A stretch of 64,000 nucleotides of DNA, taken from assembly GCA_049324575.1 (NCBI GenBank), contig JBMONI010000024.1, positions 62,001 through 126,000 on the forward strand, in the 5' to 3' direction. The DNA is from JBMONI01 sp049324575 (GTDB taxonomy: Bacteria; Omnitrophota; Omnitrophia; Omnitrophales; Aquincolibacteriaceae). Positions 24,727-32,600 of this stretch are shown one piece after another (within the stretch, counting starts at the first letter, position 1; the number at the start of each line of letters is the position of its first letter). Made by a program: the position numbers and the translations under genes. The notes below the pieces were generated by a model. It saw nothing but the letters and a program-made list of their open reading frames with translations, searched no databases and was not told where the DNA came from.

Positions 24727-26187
24727 TTACGTTCTCATCTGGGCGACCACTCGCTGGAACCCGGCCAGATCTTCCTTGTTCGCCAGCACCAGCAGGACAT
24801 CCCCGCCCTCGATCACCGTCGAACCGGAAGGCACGAGGAATTTCCCTTCCCGCGACACGAGGACAATAAGGCATTTCTCGGGAACACCCAATCCGCCGAT
24901 CTTCCTCCCCACCGCCTCCGACTCATAGGGAATGATCACGTCCGTCAATTCGGCATCGATCGCCTCGGTTTTCTCGAATTCGATGGGGTAATTGATCTTG
25001 GTAACCCAAGGCACATCCAGTTTCAATACTTTGGCGAGCATTTGGATAGTCCCGCCCTGGATAAAAACCGAAGCCAAGACAACGAAAAAAACGACATTAA
25101 AGATCGTATCGGCCTGCGGGATCCCGGCCATGAAAGGAAAGGTCGCCAGGATGATCGGCGCCGAGCCTTTGAGCCCGACCCAGGCGATCATGGCCTTTTT
25201 CCGCAAGCTGAACTTGAACGGCAAGAGGCACAACAGAACGCTGACAGGCCGGGCGACCAGCATCAGCAGAACGGTGAGAAGCAATCCGGCCCCCATCAAG
25301 GGGACGATATGGGAAGGGAACACAAGAAGTCCGAAAGTCACGAACATGACGATCTGCATGAGCCAGGCCAAGCCGTCATGGAACCTCATGATCATTCTTT
25401 TGTTGGAAAACTCTTCCCGTCCCAAGATCAGGCCGGCCAGATAAACGGCGAGGAATCCGTTGCCTTTCAAAAAATAAGCGGCCACGTAAGTCAGCAAGAC
25501 CAGGGAGATCATAATGACCGGATACAGTCCTTCGTATTCCAATTTCAACCGTTTCACGAGAAAAACGATCACCTTGGCCATGAGAAATCCGACCAGGGCC
25601 CCCATCCCCATATCGATAAAAAACCTCGGGATCAAACCCAGCGCGGTGGAGCCCTTGACCGTCAGCAGGCCGATAAAGCTGACGGTCAGGAAAACGGCCA
25701 TGGGGTCATTGCTTCCGGATTCGAACTCCAGGAGGGGTTTCAAAGGCGGTTTGAGGCTGACCCGCTTCGACCGAAGAATGCTGAATACAGCAGCGGCATC
25801 CGTCGAAGAGACGATCGAACCCAGGAGCAGCCCTTGCAGGAAGGAAAACTTCAAAATATAAACCGCGAAAAGCCCCACGATGGCCGCGGTCAGGAACACC
25901 CCTAACGTAGCGAGCAAGATCCCCGGTGCGATCACCGGCTTGATCTCTTTCCAATTTGTGTCGAAACCGCCGGAGAAAATAATGAAGATCAACGCGAGGA
26001 TCCCGATCGACTTCGCCACCTCGGCGTTATCAAAATAGATCTTGCCGATCCCCTCGGAACCCGCGAACATCCCGATGAACAAAAAGATGAGCAGAACGGG
26101 GATCGCGAACCGGTCCGAGACCTTGCTGGAGATCACGCTGACAAAGATCAGAAGCGCGACCCCCAATAAAATATTTTCTAATACCAT
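24727..26187 (-). CDS. CvrA/NhaP2-type K+(Na+)/H+ antiporter
   Basis: A 486-residue inner-membrane antiporter that exchanges K+ or Na+ for protons, probably in volume or pH control. The first 380 residues have about 12 helices with the CPA1 signatures ALIFIIFSGGFDT, LLLGSIVSSTDAAAVFSILR (the essential Asp in the SSTDAAA turn) and FESGSNDPMAVFL. The C-terminal part (about 395-486) is a TrkA-C ligand-binding domain (VIIPYESEAVGRKIGGLGVP) that gates activity. Length matches CvrA, though the extra C-terminal CorC domain of E. coli is missing. It stands alone downstream of the tRNA-Glu on the minus strand. The start at 26187 is supported by GGGAG about 10 bases upstream. Confidence 0.92.
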   Translation of the reverse strand: MVLENILLGVALLIFVSVISSKVSDRFAIPVLLIFLFIGMFAGSEGIGKIYFDNAEVAKSIGILALIFIIFSGGFDTNWKEIKPVIAPGILLATLGVFLTAAIVGLFAVYILKFSFLQGLLLGSIVSSTDAAAVFSILRSKRVSLKPPLKPLLEFESGSNDPMAVFLTVSFIGLLTVKGSTALGLIPRFFIDMGMGALVGFLMAKVIVFLVKRLKLEYEGLYPVIMISLVLLTYVAAYFLKGNGFLAVYLAGLILGREEFSNKRMIMRFHDGLAWLMQIVMFVTFGLLVFPSHIVPLMGAGLLLTVLLMLVARPVSVLLCLLPFKFSLRKKAMIAWVGLKGSAPIILATFPFMAGIPQADTIFNVVFFVVLASVFIQGGTIQMLAKVLKLDVPWVTKINYPIEFEKTEAIDAELTDVIIPYESEAVGRKIGGLGVPEKCLIVLVSREGKFLVPSGSTVIEGGDVLLVLANKEDLAGFQRVVAQMRT

Positions 26188-26370
26188 GGCCTTGCCACTC
26201 CCGTTGAGATCGTCTCAATTATTCTAACCGATGCAGGCAACCGAGTCTTTACTCAAGAAGGACAAGCCCCGCCTCGAAAGCCCCCCCCCCTCTAGAAGCG
26301 GATCAAAATAACACACAAAAGCACCTTTGATCAAACACCGGAGGTTTGATGAGGGTGCGGTACCAGCAAT

Positions 26371-26401
26371 AAAAAAACCCCGCCAAAAGGCGGGGCTTTT
26401 T
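26371..26401 (-). terminator. Terminator of tRNA-Glu
   Basis: A 7-base-pair GC stem (CCCCGCC facing GGCGGGG) with a 4-base loop has a seven-base T-run on the minus strand. It lies just after the tRNA CCA end. The plus-strand side also has a T stretch, so it may work in both directions. Confidence 0.85.
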
Positions 26402-26403
26402 AT

Positions 26404-26481
26404 TGGCGTCCCTAACGGGATTTGAACCCGTGTCGCCAGAATGAAAATCTGGTGTCCTAGACCAAGCTAGACGATAGGGAC
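26404..26481 (-). tRNA. tRNA-Glu (anticodon UUC) with encoded CCA
   Basis: The minus strand reads an acceptor stem GTCCCTA pairing with TAGGGAC, discriminator G and an encoded CCA. The D arm starts TCGTCTAG, the anticodon arm is CCAGA-TTTTCAT-TCTGG with anticodon TTC, and the T arm is ACGGG-TTCAAAT-CCCGT. These match bacterial glutamate tRNA, including the CCTAGGACAC-like D-arm region. The variable loop is short. It is a single gene, not an array, with a good terminator and a -10 box nearby. Confidence 0.96.
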
Positions 26482-26494
26482 GCGAAGGAAAGGA

Positions 26495-26500
26495 ATTATA
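26495..26500 (-). promoter_or_regulatory. -10 box of the tRNA-Glu promoter
   Basis: A perfect TATAAT on the minus strand lies 13 bases before the tRNA 5' end. The -35 region is weak (TTTCCT or TTCCTG at 16-17 bases). Confidence 0.6.
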
Positions 26501-26587
26501 CTGAGAGAATGAGGTCCAGGAAAGCTCTATCTTCAATAGGATCCGTGCCCGGAGCTACGGCTTTGAAAGACCTCTCTCTAAAACTGT

Positions 26588-26609
26588 AGGGCACGTTTAA
26601 ACGTGCCCT
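26588..26609. repeat. 22-base perfect palindrome (family copy 2)
   Basis: AGGGCACGTTT followed by its reverse complement, sharing the AGGGCA-GTTT core with the palindrome at 15155. It lies about 60 bases 3' of the giant gene and may terminate or cap its mRNA. Confidence 0.75.
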
Positions 26610-26668
26610 CCCTTAGTGTATTGTCCTTAGTGGGCAAACGAAGACTGTGGGCAATCCCCAATAAAGGG

Positions 26669-29600
26669 TTAGGCTGCGGTCGAGATCAGAAGATCGATCC
26701 TGGCCCGTTCAAGGATCCCGAGGACCGCGTTGAATTCGCCCGGAGCGTCGGCTTCAGCATCGTGGACGGCGTAGGATTCTCCGGGCTGTGCCTCAAGAAG
26801 CGACCGCACGACGACCATCATATGGGCGGCAAGCCGCGATGGAGAACGGCCGGAAGAATACTTCCATACACGCGCAATTCCCGCGCGCCTTTCGACACGC
26901 CCCACGGAATCTTCATCCAGAAGGACCGCATGGGACCCCACCAGCCGTGTTTGCGGAAGCGAAGCCATCACACGGCGTTCCGCGTTATCCCCCACGACCT
27001 GAAATTGTCCCGGCGCCGGGACAATTCCCGCCTGTTGAGCTTTGGCAAGGATCCGCGCCTGATAAAAAGCCGCAAAGGCTGCATCATAACCCGTAAGGTT
27101 CAACCGAAGCTCCGCACGGGTCAGGACCACAGCCCCAAGCACGGCGGGCAAATATTCGGCAAGTTGATCGAGTTCGGCCCCACGGAGGAGCGGCAAGCGC
27201 ACATGGGCCGTTCGCCCTTCTTCGCGAGGTTCCGCGACAGCAGAAGGTCGCGCCGATAGGAAACGCGAATCGGCCAGCCAAGGTTGAAGAAGATCCACTA
27301 ATTCCGCGTTATCGACCGAGGCCGCCCCAGGCTCATCCGCAAGCAAGGCAAGGACCGCCCCCTCCCGCTCGTCCCCGGTCATTTCGAGAGGAAGAAGCAC
27401 TCCAGGCGCAAAGTCCGTGATACGAACTTCCGCCCCTCCGGGGAAATCATTCCGCAAAACCGTTTTCCATTCCGAGGTCGAGGGGATCGAACGCACTTCC
27501 GCGCGCGGTCCCAGGACTTCATCATGCTCAATCCCGGTTTTGCCGAGAAGTTCTTTGATGTAGCCGACCATTTCTTCTTTGACCGATTCCGCCACAGGCT
27601 CTCCGCCCCTGTTGATGAAAAGCGTCAGGGTATCCGTCAAATATCCCTTGCCGTAAAAGAGCCCGACAATATTGATCCCGAATTTCTCGAATAGCCCCTG
27701 GGTCGCAAGATAGACGAAATTCTCCCAGCGGGTCACCCGGATGTTGAGAACGCTTGTCGGAACCATGGCTTTTCCTGTCATGCCTTCCACTTCGAACTGC
27801 GTGTCACGGGCAAAAGTGGCTTCCGTCATCGGGCTGTTCCCGGAATCGACAAAACGCTCAAAGTGGCCCGAGTGCCCCTGTCCGGCAAAGATCTCGCGAA
27901 GGATCGCCGCATGAGTTCCGGGTTCGGATTCCGCCGCCAGGAGCCGGTTCAGATCCTCTTCCAGCGCCCTCTGTTCTTTACCGGAAATATCCTGACCGGC
28001 TTTCAGCCGGATCAAAAGCCTTTTGAAGACCATGGGACCGTAGGCACTGACCCGCGCGCTTTCGACCACGATGTCACGCGAAGCCAGAACCCCGGTCAAG
28101 CTCGCGAAAAGGCCGGGACGATCCCCCTTGAACCCGAAAATGATCTCCCGGTAAGAATCCGGCAAGCCTTCGACCTTCGCCACCGAGATCTTGGCGGGCC
28201 GGGAAGCGATCTTGACATGCGCAAAAAACAAAAGCTGCTTCAGGACCGCGTCCTCGCTCAGACTGTGAACATATTCCGGACGGAAGTGCCCCAAATATTC
28301 CTTGATCAGTTCCCTGTAATTTTCCGGAGAAAAAAGCGCCTTCAGCGCCGTTTTTTCATCCTCGGACGCATGGCTTTGTCCCAAATACTCGTTCAAATAC
28401 CGGACCCCCAAAGGAGTTCCGTCACGAACGAGAAGCAATTGCGCCTCAAGGTCCGGAATAAATGCCCTCGCCCATTCGAATCGAAGTTCCCGCACTTCGT
28501 CTTCAGCCGTCTGAAAAGCCACCGCCTCCAACCGCCCGGCGCTTAAAGCGTGGGACGCCGCCAGATAAGCCTTTTCCATCTGCGTGATCGAAAAACCGCC
28601 GTTATGCATCATCGCGGGCTCGATCTCCGCCGGGATCTCCGCGATCTTGCGGACAGCGACCATTAAATAGAGCAGCTTGAGGTTCTCCGGAGTATCCCGA
28701 TGGACCCGCGCAAGAAACTCCTCCGCGATCTTCTCCGCCCCGTTGGAAAGCAGATCGCGCATCGCGATCATTTCATTCGCCCCGTCGACCAGCGCAAGGA
28801 TGGCCTCGCGCTCGGGATCGCTGAGCCGCGGAATATCGCTCAAATACGCCCTCCGATCGAAAGCATCGAAATCGGCCAAAAAGATCGCAAAACGCAGGAT
28901 GCGGCGCAGCGACGCATCCGCTACGACCTCCTCATAGATCTTCGGTAATTGATAGAGCTGGTAGCGGCTGGTGCTGAGGATATCGTTCAGGATCTGATAC
29001 GCCCGGTTGACCATCATATCCGCGGAATAGAAATCATCCGGATTCGGGAATCTGCCGCTCAATTTTTCGTAGCCCGGAGCCATGAGCCGCAGAAAAGTCG
29101 TCGTATGCTGATAACGCCAAAAGGTGTAATAAATAGCCTCCTCAAGGCTGAAAAGATCATACAGACCATTCGCCTGAAGTTCCTGCGCCGCGGCATGATG
29201 TCCCGCCATCAGCGAACGCGCCTTGGACAGAAGCATGAGCAGTTCCTGGCTGGGCCCGATATGGCGTTCGGTCGCGATCTGAAAAGCCGTTGCGATCCGT
29301 CCCGAAGATGCGGCGTACCGTTCGGCGCTCGTCACGGGCGAAGGATAAAGCTGATCGGCTTGGTCAAAAACAAAACCTGCTCTGGGAGAGAAACGGAAAC
29401 CGATCCGGTTCCTGCTCACAAGATCCTCATTGACTCTACGTGAAGCGCCATAAACAGGCGCATACTGTAATTTCACGATCTCGGGGACCGCCCGGGTCAC
29501 AAGGACAAAGACGTTATTGATGTGGTGATAATAGTCCCTAAAAAATTCCCGCGACAGACTCTCTTGCGAAATTTCCGTCGCCACGTCTCTTCCCAGCGCC

Positions 29601-32600
29601 GCATGAAACCTCCCGACGAATTCGAGGACTATTTCCGGGTAGATCTTACGGCGCTTCGGATAATGTTCATTGAAGACCGCTTCGGCCCGGGAAAGAAAAA
29701 GATAGGATTCTTCCAGTTTAGCCGCGAGCGCCTCGTCGACGAGCGTACCCGGCGCGCCTCCGATCTCGAACCGAAGATAGCGCAACATTTCGGTCATATC
29801 GGCCTGCGTCACCTCGCGTCCCGCCGAAAGCCTGTCCCTTTCCTGCGGAACAAAGACCTGCAGAGTCTCTTTAAGAAAACGCAGATCTTCCATCGTTCCG
29901 ATGCCGTTACGAGGATCCAGAAGCCGTGGCCGCAAAGACATCATCGCGCCCTGCTCCTTATACCGCCCCTGAAATCTCGCCCAAGGCCCCAAAAAGTTCA
30001 TGAACGGCGCCAGCAATCCGTTGACCGCACCCCGGACAAGGTCATCGGTCACATCCGACAACGCTTCGTAGTACGGATCGGTCGACCGGAGTTCCGACCG
30101 GAAATTCTCCAGGATCCCCGCAGTAATACGGATCTCCGGAACACGGTTGGCCGGAACGCCGACTGAGATCGACACTTTGGAGAACTTTTTTCGAAGGTAT
30201 TGAAGGAAATCCAGGAAAGCCGGATCCGAGGCAAGGGCTCCGCAAAAACAAAGATCTTTGGGCCGGTCCAAGGGATGCTGGACGTTATAATCATCCTCGG
30301 TCTGAGTCCAATCGATGATGCCGCGAAGAAGGTCCGGCCGCAGCTGGCCAAACTGATTTTCAGAGCCCGGATCATCCCGCGTGATCTCGATCTCATCTCC
30401 TTCTTCCTCCTCCCCCCTGACCAGAGAACTCAAATGCCCCGACCATATGGACTCTTCATAGTCATTCGTCCCAAAGCTGAAAAATTGCGCGAAAGGATGC
30501 CGGACGATCGCCCGCCGATTCGCCACGGCCTCCCGTAACTCGATCATGGCTCCATACTCGATCGTACTGCCCAGAGCCTGAGCCTCGACCGGGCGTCCTT
30601 CGGGCCCGCTCTCGATGAATTCCTTGGCGATCTCCTGGGCTTCCCGGTGCACTTCTTCGAGATAATCCAGATCGTATTCGTTCGCGACCATGGGAAAAAG
30701 AATCTGAACCAAAGGATGTTCTTTACCGAATTTTTCCGTATGCAGAATGATCGAGGCCATTTGCAAAGCAAGCAATTTGCGCCCCATCGGGGTCCGGTAG
30801 AACTGAAGTCCGGAAAGGTCCCGGGTCCGCTTGTCGAACCGGTTCAGGATTTTTCCGATAAATTTCGGACTCACAGACCGCAGGTTCGACAATTCTGTCC
30901 GGATCGCGGCCTCTTCCTTCCCTTGAAAGATCGGGATCCCAAGATCAACACGGATATGGCGGACAAGCGGCATAAGGTCCGAAGAACCCGGATCGCGGAA
31001 AACCGCCTCCAATCGCTTTTCGACGTCTTCCCGGATCCCGTTCCAATACCCTTGGCGGTCCAGGGACTTCCCCGATTCACGAAGGATCTCGACCTGCTTA
31101 TCCGACTCCAGATCGAAGGTCCGAAAAACGACCGTTTTTCCGTTCAACACCCGGTTCTGAAGGATCGGTTCATATTCGTAAAGCATCAGCTGCAGGATCT
31201 CCGAAACGGAAGACGCAGAGGCCTGAAGCTCGCCATCCTGGATCACGGCTTCCCGTATGCAACCCAGGATCTTTTTGAGAAGCTCATGGCTCATAAATTC
31301 CGTACGGATCAGGGCGATCCCATCCGACATATTCTTTTCGTCGATCGGATCACGCGGAGTCATATTCGCCCGGACCTTCATCGTCACCGGCAAGCGGATC
31401 TCCTTACCGTACATCACCGCCCTCGCCTTATCCAAAGCCTGCTTCCGGGCGACCTCCGGCATTCTTTCAGGCGTAGGATGCACATAAAGAACCGCGCTCT
31501 TCCGCTCGTCGGATTCGATCACGATCGGGTCCCCGACCTGAATGCGGCCAACTTGCTCGACCACCTTTTCGTCAGCCCCGTTCAACAGGACCAGCACCGG
31601 TCGATTCGGCAAGCCCTGCGCGATGAGAACTCCGTGGGAATTATGCGTTGCCTTCTTGAAAGCGATCCCCTCGATCCGGCTCCCGATCCGGTCCCACAAC
31701 TCCTGCAGTTCGGGCCCCGCCACTTCACCGTCGATCAGGAGGATGAACCGATCCTCCTGCTGGCCCTCCAGGATCTCGGCATAATAACCTTCCCGCATAT
31801 CTACGATCTTTTTTTCCATTCCTTTTTCGATCGCCACGTCGATCTTTTCGATCGCTTCGTTGAGGAATACATAAAGATCATATTTCGTATCCAGCTCTTT
31901 TTGCATAAACTCATCCACTTTTTCGTCCATGGCCTTCATCCCCGCCACCGCTCCCAGGACCCCTAAATATTCACGGTACATCGTGGCAGCGAAATGCTCG
32001 TAAAGGAATTGTGTCACCGAAATATTGCGAAAGGTCATCTGGCTCTTGGTTTGTTGCCCGCTTTCTTTGCTGAGGTCCAGCAAGTCCGTCATCGCCTGAA
32101 TAAAGGCTTGGTAATAAGAACGGTCCGGATCGATCGCCGCAAGGTTCTGCATCGAGCGATGGGCTTTGTGCACCTCCGCCTGTTTGGCCTTGTAAAGTTG
32201 CGCGATTTCTCGCCCGCCGGGTTGATCTTCCCCGCCTAACTCGCTCAGGCGTCTGCGCAAATACAAAGCCTCTTTTCCCGAAGCCTTCTTTTTTGCCTTC
32301 CAGCCTTCGCGGACCTTCTTGAGCCGTTCGAGCCGAGCGACCTCAGCGGTCTCGCGATGCAAAAGAGCGTCAACGACTTCGGCCGCTTTTTGGATCTGGT
32401 CTTCAGCCGCTTCATGGATCCCCGCTTCGGCGCTTTCCACGACCGGACGCACCGACAAAAGATGCTCCACCGATCGATCCGCCAATACCAAAGAAGCCTT
32501 CGTATCCTCAAGCAGTTGCAACGTATCCGCAGAAGGTTCGCCGAACTCTTCCCGCTCTCTTGCGGCCTTCTCCTTCGCCGCTCCGGCAGCCCGCCGGCAA

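Larger units (their letters stand above)
26188..26668. other. Intergenic region with tRNA-Glu
   Basis: This 481-base gap between the giant gene and the antiporter holds a tRNA-Glu, its terminator and -10 box, a run of ten Cs (26281-26290) and a perfect palindrome (26588-26609). No further gene is supported. Confidence 0.8.

Noticed and set aside
24283..25905. 540-residue plus-strand frame
   Set aside because: It is antisense to the SYLF and antiporter genes, has no domain signature, and is rich in His/Arg/Asp/Gln as expected of an out-of-frame reading of GC-rich genes.
26281..26290. Run of ten C residues
   Set aside because: It is in noncoding DNA; a sequencing-prone homopolymer is the simplest explanation.
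30647..31966. 439-residue plus-strand frame
   Set aside because: It lies fully antisense to the giant fusion gene and has the same shadow composition.
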